From NCBI RefSeq assembly GCF_004216775.1, contig NZ_SGXF01000001.1, positions 670,828 to 734,827 of the forward strand: a stretch of 64,000 bases of DNA, read 5' to 3'. Each line of letters starts with the position of its first letter. Positions within the stretch are counted from its first letter, which is position 1. Positions 27,663-36,911 of the stretch are shown piece by piece. Made by a program: the position numbers and the translations under genes. This DNA is from Cuneatibacter caecimuris. GTDB lineage: Bacteria > Bacillota > Clostridia > Lachnospirales > Lachnospiraceae. A model generated the notes under the pieces. It searched no databases and had not been told where the DNA came from. It was given only the letters and a program-made list of their open reading frames with translations.

Positions 27663-28337
27663 CTACAGGTTTCCCACCACCTTACAGAGCACTTTCAGGC
27701 AGACCTGGGAAGCCTCTGTAATTGCTTTGGAAAATTCCTCGGCGCCGCCATGGATGCTGTCAGACACCGCTTTCAGCAAGAGGCAGGGCACCTTGTTTCT
27801 GTTACAGGTCAGCACCACGGCCGCTGCCTCCATTTCACAGATATCGGCTCCGAACTGCTGATGCAGGGCGCGTTTGTCCTCTGCTTTGCCTACAAAACGG
27901 TCGGCGGAAGCACAGGTGACTTTGCGCAGGCCCGGTTCCGCCTCCAGCGCCATCTCCACCAGCTGCGGCGTGGCAGGCAGATAGATGCTGGGATAGTCCA
28001 GATACCTGCCCACTTCGCACCGGTCCAGCTCGGAGGTGTCAAAGGCATAATGCACCACCCTTTCCACCACACAGGTCCTGAGGGTCTCCATCTCTTCGGT
28101 CAGGCCGCCCACCACGCCGAAATTTACGATCATATCCACACCAAAAGCAGTGATTAAGAGCTGAGTCCCAGCCGCTGCCGCGATCTCTCCGGCTCCGGAG
28201 GACAGCACATACAGCTCCGAGCCGGACATCTGATAGCGGTAAATTTCGTACCCTGCCATTTCCACAGGCTCCAGTTTTTCTCCAAATTCCTGAAACACTG
28301 CGTCCATTTCCACTGCGACTAACATTCCTATTTTCAT
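27663..28337 (-). CDS. 5'-methylthioadenosine/S-adenosylhomocysteine nucleosidase family protein (copy 2)
   Basis: 224 residues. Core motifs are MKIGMLVAVEMDAVF, INFG-like VNFGVVGGLTEEM, ADICEMEAAAVV (ribose-binding Met-Glu) and LLKAVSDSIHGG (catalytic Asp). The position of E. coli MTAN E12 holds Asp, while copy 1 at 13586 keeps Glu. Probable role is recycling of MTA or SAH, or a related nucleosidase. It follows prfC by 25 bases and likely shares its transcript. Confidence 0.8.
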   Translation of the reverse strand: MKIGMLVAVEMDAVFQEFGEKLEPVEMAGYEIYRYQMSGSELYVLSSGAGEIAAAAGTQLLITAFGVDMIVNFGVVGGLTEEMETLRTCVVERVVHYAFDTSELDRCEVGRYLDYPSIYLPATPQLVEMALEAEPGLRKVTCASADRFVGKAEDKRALHQQFGADICEMEAAAVVLTCNRNKVPCLLLKAVSDSIHGGAEEFSKAITEASQVCLKVLCKVVGNL

Positions 28338-28362
28338 CTGTAAGCAAGCTCCTGTTCTATTC

Positions 28363-29949
28363 TCATTCTCTTCCGAATTCCGACAGCTTCAGGCCGGGAT
28401 TTCTGTCCAGCACCATGCCCACGCTCCAGCTGTTGACAAACAGCAGCAGCGGATTGTCCTTCAAATCCTTGATCCGCTTCATATCAGAGGTTCCCTGGAT
28501 CTTGGCCACATCGATTTCATCTTTATTTTCAATCCAGCGGATATACTCATAAGGAAGTTTTTCCAGCCTGATATCCACGCCGTACTCGCTCTCCAGGCGG
28601 AACTTCAGCACATCGAACTGCAGCACGCCCACCACGCCCACAATGATCTCTTCCATTCCTGTATTGAACTCCTGGAAGATCTGGATCGCGCCCTCCTGGG
28701 CGATCTGGCTGACGCCCTTGATAAACTGCTTCCGCTTCATGGTATCCACCTGGCGGACTCTGGCGAAATGCTCCGGGGCAAAGGTAGGGATCCCCTCAAA
28801 TGCAAATTTGCTGCCCGGAGAACAGACCGTATCGCCAATGGAGAAAATCCCCGGATCAAATACGCCGATGATATCTCCTGCATACGCTTCAGCCACGATC
28901 TTCCGCTCCTGAGCCATGAGCTGCTGAGGCTGGGACAGCTTCTGTTTCCGCTCTCCCTGCACATGGTACACATCCTTATCTGCGTCAAATTTGCCGGAAC
29001 AGATACGCATGAAGGCGATCCTGTCTCTGTGGGCTTTATTCATATTTGCCTGGATTTTAAACACAAAGGCGGAGAATACATCGGAAAACGGGTCTATCAT
29101 CCCTTCGGAAGAATTCCTGGGCAGGGGGGAGGTAGTCATCTGCAGGAAATGCTGCAGAAAATTCTCCACGCCGAAATTCGTCAGCGCTGATCCGAAAAAC
29201 ACCGGACTCAGCTGGCCCGCGCTTACAAGATCCTGTTCAAATTCCGCGCTGGCTCCGTCCAGCAGCTCGATATCCTCCAGCAACTTTTCATATTCTCCCT
29301 CTGTCAGCAGCTTTTTCGCGTTCTTTAAAGGAAGCTCTTCCGACGCTGCCTCTTTCATGCCGGAAGCGGTGGCGGTAAAGGTGGTGATGTGTTTGCTGTT
29401 CCTGTCGTACACGCCGCGGAATCCCTTTCCCGATCCGATGGGCCAGTTCACAGGGCAGGTGGCGATTCCCAGGACATTCTCAATCTCATCCATCAGTTCA
29501 AAAGGATCGTTAGCATCCCGGTCCATTTTATTAATGAAAGTAAAAATCGGAATCTGGCGCATCACACAGACCTTAAACAACTTGATGGTCTGCGCTTCCA
29601 CACCTTTGGAACCGTCGATGACCATAACCGCTGAATCCGCCGCCATCAAAGTCCGGTACGTGTCCTCAGAGAAATCCTGGTGTCCGGGAGTGTCCAGGAT
29701 ATTGATACAATAATCATCATATTCAAACTGCAGCACGGAAGAGGTGACAGAAATACCTCTCTGCTTCTCGATTTCCATCCAGTCGGAAACAGCATGCTTG
29801 GCATTGTGCTTGCCCTTCACCGCCCCTGCCTGGTTAATGGCGCCGCCGTACAGCAGAAATTTTTCCGTCAGCGTCGTCTTACCCGCGTCCGGGTGAGAAA
29901 TAATCGCAAAAGTCCTTCTTCTTTTAATCTCCTGTTTCAGGTCAGCCAT
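28363..29949 (-). CDS. prfC: peptide chain release factor 3
   Basis: 528-residue translational GTPase that recycles RF1/RF2 after termination. G-motifs: SHPDAGKTTLTEKFLLYG (G1), DTPGHQDFSEDTYRTL (G3) and FINKMDRDANDP (G4). RF3-specific stretches include IDGSKGVEAQT and a C-terminal domain with GVVGVLQFDVLKFRLESEYG. Length is typical. First gene of a probable prfC-nucleosidase(-ylmC) transcript. Confidence 0.97.
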   Translation of the reverse strand: MADLKQEIKRRRTFAIISHPDAGKTTLTEKFLLYGGAINQAGAVKGKHNAKHAVSDWMEIEKQRGISVTSSVLQFEYDDYCINILDTPGHQDFSEDTYRTLMAADSAVMVIDGSKGVEAQTIKLFKVCVMRQIPIFTFINKMDRDANDPFELMDEIENVLGIATCPVNWPIGSGKGFRGVYDRNSKHITTFTATASGMKEAASEELPLKNAKKLLTEGEYEKLLEDIELLDGASAEFEQDLVSAGQLSPVFFGSALTNFGVENFLQHFLQMTTSPLPRNSSEGMIDPFSDVFSAFVFKIQANMNKAHRDRIAFMRICSGKFDADKDVYHVQGERKQKLSQPQQLMAQERKIVAEAYAGDIIGVFDPGIFSIGDTVCSPGSKFAFEGIPTFAPEHFARVRQVDTMKRKQFIKGVSQIAQEGAIQIFQEFNTGMEEIIVGVVGVLQFDVLKFRLESEYGVDIRLEKLPYEYIRWIENKDEIDVAKIQGTSDMKRIKDLKDNPLLLFVNSWSVGMVLDRNPGLKLSEFGRE

Positions 29950-30013
29950 GGTCGTTTTGTCCTCCGTTCCGGCAGCCGCCGGTCCATTTTTCTCATCTCG
30001 TTATAATTAAAGG

Positions 30014-30043
30014 ATTATAGCATAGATTCCTTTGCCTGCGCAA
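30014..30043 (-). promoter_or_regulatory. predicted prfC promoter
   Basis: TTGCGC, an 18-base spacer and TATAAT on the minus strand. Confidence 0.55.
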
Positions 30044-30072
30044 GGGGTTTCCGGGAAAATCGCAATCCAAAA

Positions 30073-30128
30073 CTTTTATAAAATATTTTATAAAAGTATT
30101 TTACTTCTGTCCTTGTCCATGCTATACT
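30073..30128 (+). promoter_or_regulatory. perfect 24-bp palindrome and promoter of the aldose-epimerase gene
   Basis: A perfect 24-bp palindrome (30073-30096, half-site CTTTTATAAAAT) lies three bases before a TTTACT -35 box (30100-30105), 17-base spacer, TATACT (30123-30128). It sits between divergent prfC and the epimerase gene. It could be an operator or an AT-rich UP-like element. Confidence 0.6.
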
Positions 30129-30158
30129 GGAGGCAATAAAATGATTCAGGAGGCTGTA

Positions 30159-31037
30159 ATGAAGACACAAATTTCCAACGATATTTTAACAGTCAGCACT
30201 TCCGCCTATAACGGCGAGCTCACTTCCATCAAAACCGGGGACGGCGTGGAGTATCTCTGGCAGGGAGATCCCGCGTACTGGAGCGGCCAGGCTCCTATCC
30301 TGTTTCCCATCTGCGGGGCAATCCGGGACGGGCGCACCCGCATCAACGGCGCCTGGTATCAGATGCCCAAACATGGCATTGCCAGAAAAATTGATTATGA
30401 GCCTGCGGGACAGACCGGAGATTCCGTTTCTTATCTGCTCCGCGCTGACGAGGCGAGCAAAAAACAGTACCCTTTTGATTTCGAACTGCTGGTCACTTAC
30501 CGGCTGGAACAAAATAAAATCCACCATCTCTTCACTGTCCGCAACCGAGGAACAGAAGAAATGCCTTTTTCCCTGGGCGGACATCCCGGATTCTGCTGCC
30601 CTCTTCTGCCAGGAGAAAAATTTGAAGACTACCAGGTGGAATTTGAGCAGGAGGAGAATACCTGCGTGCTCCCCCTGGACGCTGCTTCGGGCCTGCCTGA
30701 CACCGGCCGTCCCGTACCCTTTCTCAAAGATGAAAAGATCTGGAAACTGCAGCACTCTGATCTCCTGCACGATGCGCTGATTTTCCCGAGCCTGAAATCC
30801 AGGGCCGTCACTCTGCGCCATCCTGATACCGGCAGGGGAGTCAGGATTTCTTTTCCGGACATGCCTTATCTTCTGATCTGGTGCCCCAAGGAGGGAGCTC
30901 CCTTCCTGGCCCTGGAACCCTGGAGCGGCATGCCTACCTGTACGGATGAGGGCGATGATTTCGCCGCAAAACGCGGAATGCGCTGTCTGAAGCCCGGGGA
31001 AGAGGCCCGGTTGAGCTTTACTGTGGAAATTCTGTAA
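30159..31037 (+). CDS. aldose 1-epimerase family protein (LacX-like)
   Basis: 292 residues of the galactose-mutarotase fold. Active-site candidates are the His in QMPKHGIAR, the His in LGGHPGFCCPL and the Glu in LALEPWSGMP. LacX/GalM-type proteins interconvert anomers of aldoses or bind hexose phosphates; exact substrate unknown. AGGAGG precedes the ATG at 30159, so the earlier in-frame ATG was not used. It ends one base from the stop of the convergent MATE gene. Confidence 0.85.
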   Translation: MKTQISNDILTVSTSAYNGELTSIKTGDGVEYLWQGDPAYWSGQAPILFPICGAIRDGRTRINGAWYQMPKHGIARKIDYEPAGQTGDSVSYLLRADEASKKQYPFDFELLVTYRLEQNKIHHLFTVRNRGTEEMPFSLGGHPGFCCPLLPGEKFEDYQVEFEQEENTCVLPLDAASGLPDTGRPVPFLKDEKIWKLQHSDLLHDALIFPSLKSRAVTLRHPDTGRGVRISFPDMPYLLIWCPKEGAPFLALEPWSGMPTCTDEGDDFAAKRGMRCLKPGEEARLSFTVEIL

Positions 31038-31038
31038 A

Positions 31039-32376
31039 TCAAATTACTTTAAAGCGCTTCCACCTGCCGGATTTCTGACGCCAGATAAAAATCCCTGCGC
31101 GCACCATCCAGTCGCAGGCCATCGCAGCTGCAATCCCGATCACTCCCATGTCTAAAACGATGCCCAGCAAATAGGACAGCAGTAATCGGACTGCAACGGT
31201 AGACGCAACGGAAACATACATGGTAAATTTTACATCCCCCGCCGCCCTGAGCCCGTTGCTCAGCGCTCCGGAAAAAGGGAAGGCGACGGCATTAAACACA
31301 TTGTGAATCAGCACCAGCCAGATCACCAGCCGCTTTGTCTGCGGTTCCAGGGCATAGAACTGGAGAAAAAGCGGTGTGACCAGGAAAATCAGCAGATTCC
31401 ATGCGGACGACAGTTTCACTGTTATTCGGGACAATTTCTTAAAATAATATTCCGCCCCCTTAATATCCCGGTTCCCCATACACTGGCCGATTACAGTAAT
31501 ATAAACAGGGCCCATGGCCACCCCGGCAAGGGCCGCCAGAGACCAGATGCTCTGGGCCACGCCATTAGCTGCGATCTGGTAAGTGCCAAAAAGAGCGGCA
31601 ATGCTGCTGAGCGCTACTTTTACCAGCTGGAATATCCCGTTTTCCACCCCGTTTGGTAAGGCAACATTTAATATCCGTTTCAGACATGGGAAATCCCATC
31701 TGAAGATCCAGCGCCATTGATAGAATACCCCGTTTTTTTTCCGAAAGCAGAGGATGGTGACCGCAGCTGCCGAAAAGACTCTCGCAATCAGCGACGGCCA
31801 GGCAACCCCGGCCACTCCTGCTTTCAATACGGACACGCCGATCACATTGCCAATCACATTCAGGATATTGGAAACCACGGAAATATACATGGTCACCCTG
31901 GTTTTACCAAGGCTCCTGCAGACCGCGGCTCCGGAATTGTAAATTGCCAGAGCCGGATAAGAGTAGGCGGAAATTCTTAGATATGTCATGCAGGCATCCA
32001 TGACAGGCCCCTCCACGCTGCCAAAAAACAGCCGGAGCATGCCTTTGTTTCCCGCCAGTACCAGCAGGGCCGCCAGCAGAGAGAACACAATTCCAAACAT
32101 CAGAAGCTGGCTGGCGGATATCCCGGCGTTTTCTTTTTCTTTTCTGCCAATATACTGGCTGACCACCACCGCCCCGCCCGATGCCAGCGCGGTAAAAAGA
32201 TAGATAAATATGGTATTAAACTGGTTGACCAGCGAAACTCCCGATACGGCTGCTTCTCCTGCATAGCTGACCACCAGGGTATCCGCAAGCCCCACCAGCA
32301 TGACCAGCAGCTGTTCCAGCAAAAGCGGAATGATCATTGCCCGCAGGTCTTTATCAGAAAATGTGATCTCTCCCAC
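31039..32376 (-). CDS. MATE family efflux transporter (1)
   Basis: 445-residue polytopic membrane protein with about twelve helices in two similar halves (VLSYAGEAAVSGVSLVNQF region in half one; GVAMGPVYITVIGQCMG in half two). MATE proteins export drugs or metabolites using Na+ or H+. The frame opens at a TTG, but a GTG at 32376 sits seven bases after GGGAGG and is a better start. It follows the carboxymuconolactone-type gene by 24 bases, so the two are probably co-transcribed. Confidence 0.85.
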   Translation of the reverse strand: MGEITFSDKDLRAMIIPLLLEQLLVMLVGLADTLVVSYAGEAAVSGVSLVNQFNTIFIYLFTALASGGAVVVSQYIGRKEKENAGISASQLLMFGIVFSLLAALLVLAGNKGMLRLFFGSVEGPVMDACMTYLRISAYSYPALAIYNSGAAVCRSLGKTRVTMYISVVSNILNVIGNVIGVSVLKAGVAGVAWPSLIARVFSAAAVTILCFRKKNGVFYQWRWIFRWDFPCLKRILNVALPNGVENGIFQLVKVALSSIAALFGTYQIAANGVAQSIWSLAALAGVAMGPVYITVIGQCMGNRDIKGAEYYFKKLSRITVKLSSAWNLLIFLVTPLFLQFYALEPQTKRLVIWLVLIHNVFNAVAFPFSGALSNGLRAAGDVKFTMYVSVASTVAVRLLLSYLLGIVLDMGVIGIAAAMACDWMVRAGIFIWRQKSGRWKRFKVI

Positions 32377-32400
32377 CGCCTTTCCTCCCAAACTGTCTGG

Positions 32401-33150
32401 TCACTCTGCAGATTTGATTATATTGATGGCGTTCAGCGCCGCCGGGAATCCAATGTACGGCAGGCATTGGACCATTGCCGCGTATAACATTTCTTTCCTG
32501 TTTCCGCATTTGAGATTTCCTCTGACATGGGCGCTGATCTGCGCTTCCGCTCCCAATGCCGCCAGTGCTGCCAGGATCAGCAGTTCCCTTTCCCCTTCCG
32601 CCAAAACGCCCCTGGTATAAAAATCACCGAAACACATTTCTGTCAGAAAGCGCGGCAATGCCTCTCCGATGCCGTCCGGCAGGCCGGAATATTTTTCTTT
32701 TATTTCATTCCCATACAGCGGGAACTGTAGGGCAAGCCCTTTTTCATACCGTTCTTTTTCTTCTGCCGTACCCTGTGCCGGGAGAGGCAGAGCAATGCCG
32801 TTGGCTGTGAAAACTTCATTCATTGCACTGACCGCATTTAATGTGCGGGGAAAACCGGTAAAGGGCGCGCATTGATAAACTGCTTCCCGAATTTCCAGCG
32901 GAGTATTCCCTGCATTCAGCGCCGCCTGTACATGCGCTTTCAACTGCGGCAGCGTCTGCAGCGCAGTGAGGCAGACCACTGTAAGAAGCTCCCTGGTTTT
33001 CATCCCCAGCGTCCCGGTCTCAAACACCTCTCCAAAAATGAAACGCTGTAAAATCATCATCAGCTCCGGATCATTCCCGGTCTCCGGGGAGGCAGGCTCC
33101 CCGCCAAACAAAATGGAGTAAACCTCCGCGCATTTTTTAATCCGATCCAT
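32401..33150 (-). CDS. carboxymuconolactone decarboxylase family protein, two CMD domains
   Basis: 249 residues with two alpha-helical CMD domains: about 40-125 (RELLTVVCLTALQTLPQLKAH...GNTPLEIREAVYQCAPFTGFP) and about 155-245 (RELLILAALAALGAEAQISAH...YAAMVQCLPYIGFPAALNAI). The AhpD-type CxxC pair is missing, so peroxidase-linked activity is unlikely; gamma-carboxymuconolactone-like or unknown chemistry remains open. AGGAGG precedes the ATG at 33150. It is placed between a LysR regulator and a MATE exporter. Confidence 0.82.
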   Translation of the reverse strand: MDRIKKCAEVYSILFGGEPASPETGNDPELMMILQRFIFGEVFETGTLGMKTRELLTVVCLTALQTLPQLKAHVQAALNAGNTPLEIREAVYQCAPFTGFPRTLNAVSAMNEVFTANGIALPLPAQGTAEEKERYEKGLALQFPLYGNEIKEKYSGLPDGIGEALPRFLTEMCFGDFYTRGVLAEGERELLILAALAALGAEAQISAHVRGNLKCGNRKEMLYAAMVQCLPYIGFPAALNAINIIKSAE

Positions 33151-33210
33151 ATAATTCCTCCTTGAAATTTCTAAACAGACTCTCTTTCCATTGTACGGCC
33201 CTTTATGTGA

Positions 33211-33488
33211 AAAAAAATCCCGCTGGCGGGATTCCCCGCCTGCGGCGTGTCGCTTTAGCAACGTGATTCCTTACGCCGCAGTGCGATCCCCCCGGAGGGT
33301 TTTATTACATAGGGAACGCAGTTTCCTATGTAATAACAAAGAGTCCGGCCCGCCGGACTCTCGCGCCGGAGCGCGGCCGCGGGATTCTCCGCCTGCGGCG
33401 TGTCGCTTTAGCGACGTAATTCCTTACGCCGCAGTGCGATCTCCCGGAGGGTTTTGTTACATAGGGAACGCAGTTTCCTATGTAACAA
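33211..33488 (-). repeat. two units of the mosaic stem-loop repeat, reverse orientation
   Basis: Module A copies lie at 33457-33485 and 33305-33333. Reading the minus strand, the first unit switches within one unit from C2 (through AGGCGGAGAATCCCGCG) to the end of C1 (GAGAGTCCGGCGGGCCGGACT), a chimera. The second unit is C2. It fills the gap between the LysR and CMD genes. Confidence 0.88.
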
Positions 33489-33596
33489 GAAAAAAATGAG
33501 CGCATCAGGAAAGATCTGTTCTTTCCATATACACTCATCATAATAGCTCTCTTTATATATGATATCAAATACCTGTTTTTTATCTCTTACTAATGC

Positions 33597-34478
33597 TCAA
33601 AAAGCATAAGTATCCTTTATGTGCCTGATAAATTTGGTGGCTGCAAGGCTGAAAGGCTGGCCCTTTTTCCAGGCCAGCACGCTGCCGGCCGTCAATTCCG
33701 GGCACAGCGGGCGGTATACAACTTCATTTTTATCCCAGAAAGAAACAGAACCTTCTATTGACAGGGAATAAGCCAGCCCTTTTCGGACCATGACCGCGCT
33801 GTTGGTGCTCAGATTGCTGGTAAAAAGGACATGAAGGTTTGGAAAAGAATCCCCGAACCAGTGCGCCAGTTCATTCTGCACATTCAGGCGGCGGGGAAGA
33901 ATTACCGGCAGGCCTTCCAGATCGCCCGCAGTCACCGCTTCTTTCACCGCCAGCGGATCATCCGGCCTCATCAGCACTACCCACCGTTCTTTTTGATCCA
34001 GCCGCAGGAACTCAAATTTTTCCATATCCACTGGCTCCAGCAGTACGCCGATATCTACCAGGCCTTTTTCCATCTGCTCTTTTACCAGGTCTGCGTTTGC
34101 AGTAAAAAGATCATAGCTGACAAGAGGATGCTTCTGGCTGAAGGATTGAAAAAGGTCCGGGAGCAGCTGCATGGCTGCCAGTTCTCCGCAGCCGATCACG
34201 ATTTTGCCGTCCACCAGTTCCTCCCGCTCCATCAGTTCCTTCTCAGTTTTGTCCACCAGCGATAGAATCTCCCCTGCCCGCCTCTTTAGCAGCAGCCCTT
34301 CGTTTGTCAGCGTGATTTTTCTTGCTCCCCGGTGAAAAAGCCTGACTCCAACCTCTTCCTCCAGCTGGGAGAGCTGGCGGCTCAAGGTGGGCTGCGTGAT
34401 ATGCAGCACTTCTGCGGCGCGATTGATGCTTTCTTCGCGAACTACTGTGAGAAAATATTGAAGAACTCTTATTTCCAT
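33597..34478 (-). CDS. LysR-family transcriptional regulator
   Basis: 293 residues, typical length. N-terminal winged HTH (VREESINRAAEVLHITQPTL, then SRQLSQLEEEVGVRLFHR) and a periplasmic-binding-like effector domain. It is on the same strand as the CMD and MATE genes, 446 bases upstream, with the repeat array between. Control of those two genes is plausible. The start has GGAGG five to six bases upstream. Confidence 0.92.
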   Translation of the reverse strand: MEIRVLQYFLTVVREESINRAAEVLHITQPTLSRQLSQLEEEVGVRLFHRGARKITLTNEGLLLKRRAGEILSLVDKTEKELMEREELVDGKIVIGCGELAAMQLLPDLFQSFSQKHPLVSYDLFTANADLVKEQMEKGLVDIGVLLEPVDMEKFEFLRLDQKERWVVLMRPDDPLAVKEAVTAGDLEGLPVILPRRLNVQNELAHWFGDSFPNLHVLFTSNLSTNSAVMVRKGLAYSLSIEGSVSFWDKNEVVYRPLCPELTAGSVLAWKKGQPFSLAATKFIRHIKDTYAF

Positions 34479-34737
34479 TTTTCCCTCCAGAATGAGCCTG
34501 ATTATCCTTTTCCCTGATCTTCGAATATTTTACCGCCTATCAGTTGGGCATGTAAATCATTATGATACGAGAACTTTCTTCGATAGTCTGACTATCTTCC
34601 CGCTTTTATGAGACAAATCGGTGAAAACCATTCGTATTATAATATACTTACCAAACTGTTTCCACATAAATACCAAATTAAAATATATTTCCACAAAATA
34701 TAAATGCCGTTAATTTTGCACCACCATGATGTAAAGG
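34479..34737. promoter_or_regulatory. AT-rich intergenic region with a 15-bp palindrome upstream of the LysR gene
   Basis: A perfect GATAGTC-T-GACTATC palindrome lies at 34582-34596, about 105 bases before the LysR start. The ATAG-N7-CTAT core is the kind of dyad LysR proteins bind, so it may be an autoregulatory site. TATAAT-like boxes are present around 34640. No gene is visible here. Confidence 0.45.
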
Positions 34738-35768
34738 TTAATTATATTTTATATCCTCAGTATTCTCTTTCCCTGCCTTGCCAGATTCCAATGCTTGATA
34801 TTCCTGATTTAATTCCCGCAATAATTCCTCTTCGCTTGGCAAATATAATTTATACTTTGAAGCAAAAATCTGTGTTTCATTTTCCGGCAATGTATATTTA
34901 ACCACAGATTCACTCTTGTCCGCACATAACACAATACCTATCGGCGGATTATCCCCCTCATTCATAAGCTCTCGCTCATAATAATGAACATACATCTGCA
35001 TCTGCCCTAAGTCCTGATGTGTTAAGTCCCCAATTTTTAAATCTATCAGGACAAAACATTTTAAAATATAATTATAAAATACAAGGTCAATCCTAAAATG
35101 CCGACCATCAAAAGTAATTCGCTTCTGTCTCGCAACAAAGGAAAATCCTCTCCCAAGCTCTAAAAGGAATTTTTCAAATGAGTAATCAATGCCTGCTCCA
35201 AATCATTTTCAAAAAAATCGTCATTTGAACTTAAGCCAAGAAACTCCAAAACATATGGGTCACGAATAATATCTTCTGGTTTCTTAGCAGGCTCTAATGT
35301 TTGGATTTCTTCTGCAACCTGTTCTTTATTTCTACTGGATAATAATCTTTCGTAAAAGAAAGAATTTATCTGTCTTTCAAGCTGTCTGGTACTTCATTGA
35401 GATTTTACAGCTTCCTGCATATAAAATTCTCAAGCATTATCATTCTCAACTCGCATCAAAAGCCTATAATGAGTCCAACTTAATTCGCTACGCAGTGCGT
35501 AGCTATTTGGAAACGTCAAATAAAACTGCCTCATATTTTTCAAATTGGCAACAGTAAATCCTTTCCCAAAATCTTGTGTCATTTGTTTTGACAACTCTTT
35601 TAGCAAGCCTGTACCATACTGCGCCTTCTCATTACCGCCCTGTTCTTCAATGATTGATTTTCCAATATTCCAATAGGCTTCAACCATTGCAGAATTGGCA
35701 GTTTGATAGACCTTATTTCTTGCGGTTATTAAAATTAATTTTATTTCATCATAGAACTTTTGATTCAT
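34738..35768 (-). pseudogene. DUF1016 / YhcG-type PD-(D/E)XK nuclease, broken
   Basis: The minus strand encodes a recognisable DUF1016 protein in pieces. The N-terminal part (NQKFYDEIKLILITARNKVY to RVENDNA) stops at TGA 35432-35430, where Arg is expected before EFYMQEAVKSQ. A second in-frame TGA at 35396-35394 replaces the Trp of the SQWSTRQLERQINS motif. A one-base loss near 35183, in an A-run, then shifts frame. The nuclease part continues to the normal end (RIDLVFYNYILKCFVLIDLK carries the catalytic Asp and Lys positions). Intact members are restriction-linked nucleases. Two nonsense changes plus a frameshift make it inactive. The original ATG at 35768 keeps its GGAGGT box. AT-rich, likely acquired. 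Confidence 0.88.
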
Positions 35769-35839
35769 CAAACACCTCCAGAAGCCTTGTTATTCTCTCA
35801 AAATCTCTTTTGATCAATAACATTCTTTTGTTTCTGCAC

Positions 35840-35920
35840 TTAAACCAATTCCATGGTTTCTTTTATAACCATATCTTTATATTCTTCATACAATTTTCTT
35901 GCATTTTCAGCCTTCAGCAT
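35840..35920 (-). other. 26-codon ORF remnant upstream of the DUF1016 pseudogene
   Basis: MLKAENARKLYEEYKDMVIK and six more codons, then a stop. No ribosome binding site is obvious. It looks like the residue of a decayed gene in the same AT-rich island; I do not recognise it. Confidence 0.25.
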
Positions 35921-35932
35921 AACTCTCAACAA

Positions 35933-36268
35933 TCAGTTTCTATGCAGAAATTCAACAAAGGCAAATATAATAGAAATCACAGTCAAAACAGCCACAATTA
36001 ACTCTGCCATGTTATTTGCATAGTCAGACTGCTGAGGGCTGACAATACCAAGGGTCAAAAAGAAAACGCACCAGATCAGTCCCACGGACAGCGCCGCAAA
36101 AGTGACATACTTCAGAACCCCGGCTATTCTTCTGATCCATTTTTTATTTGATTCAACCTGCTTTTCCGTATAGGATTTCCTGGTCAGTTTTATCTTGATG
36201 CCGCCGCACAAAAATCCTATGATAACACCTGCTGTCAAACCGCTGCAGAGCTTAAAAAACATTTCCAT
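35933..36268 (-). CDS. small membrane protein of unknown function
   Basis: 111 residues with three hydrophobic segments (about 6-24, 52-75 and 86-106) separated by a basic cytoplasmic-type linker (KIKLTRKSYTEKQVESNKKW). No family recognised. It lies 36 bases after the lipoprotein gene on the same strand, so the two may be co-expressed. Confidence 0.6.
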   Translation of the reverse strand: MEMFFKLCSGLTAGVIIGFLCGGIKIKLTRKSYTEKQVESNKKWIRRIAGVLKYVTFAALSVGLIWCVFFLTLGIVSPQQSDYANNMAELIVAVLTVISIIFAFVEFLHRN

Positions 36269-36304
36269 GATTACAGTCCTCTTTCTTTGAATTTTATGCA
36301 GCGG

Positions 36305-36760
36305 TCAGCGTAAAGGTTTTACTCTTTCCTGCACAAAATTGCTGTCAAAAGTTATACCTGCCGCAGCGTAGTTTATTTTTGTCCCTGTAAGGCATATAAC
36401 ATACTCATTATCTTTCGTCAGACTTCCGAGTGAAATCAAAAAAGATTCTGACCTGACAGCTCCATTCCATGTATTACTCCATAAAACTTCATTTGTTTTG
36501 TTGTTTTTCACTTCCAGGATGATTCTTTCGCCGTCCATTTCCAAAGTCCCCATGGCATTTAAATCTTCCAGATCTTCCGATACACAAAACAGTATTTCAT
36601 TCACAAAGGGGTCTGTATCTGAATAGTCCTTATCTAATTCCAATTCAAAGGTCGTTTTATTTTCGTCTGGTATCTCAGAAGTATAAATTTCTTCCTTTGC
36701 ACATGCTGTCAAACCTGCTATGCACACAAGCATAATAAATAAAATTGCTGTCTTTTTCAT
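36305..36760 (-). CDS. putative lipoprotein
   Basis: 151 residues. The N-terminus MKKTAILFIMLVCIAGLTAC is a lipoprotein signal with lipobox GLTAC, so the mature protein is probably anchored outside the membrane. The rest is acidic and beta-rich (LEMDGERIILEVKNNKTNEVLW). I chose the ATG at 36760 over an upstream in-frame start because the signal then sits at the N-terminus and GGAG lies eight bases before it. No family recognised. Confidence 0.65.
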   Translation of the reverse strand: MKKTAILFIMLVCIAGLTACAKEEIYTSEIPDENKTTFELELDKDYSDTDPFVNEILFCVSEDLEDLNAMGTLEMDGERIILEVKNNKTNEVLWSNTWNGAVRSESFLISLGSLTKDNEYVICLTGTKINYAAAGITFDSNFVQERVKPLR

Positions 36761-36911
36761 GAGATGAGCTCCGTCAATTCCGAATAGCCGCTGTTTCTTG
36801 TCAAGTGTGTACAATCATATTGTAGCATACAGGGCCCACTTCTGTCTATTCACATCGATCTTATCACTGCCGTTTCCCGATCATTCAGGGAGATTTGGAC
36901 AGACAGTACAA

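Noticed and set aside
26969-27861. Plus-strand open frames running through the repeat array and over ylmC
   Set aside because: They consist of repeated stem-loop sequence read in frame and antisense of ylmC and the nucleosidase; the repeated peptide follows from the DNA repeat.
33191-33568. Open frames on both strands between the CMD and LysR genes
   Set aside because: They lie within the stem-loop repeat units; no start signal or domain supports them.
35394-35432. TGA read as tryptophan (alternative genetic code)
   Set aside because: One TGA replaces Arg, a frameshift follows, and all other genes in the window end at TGA or keep TGG for Trp; ordinary gene decay is simpler.
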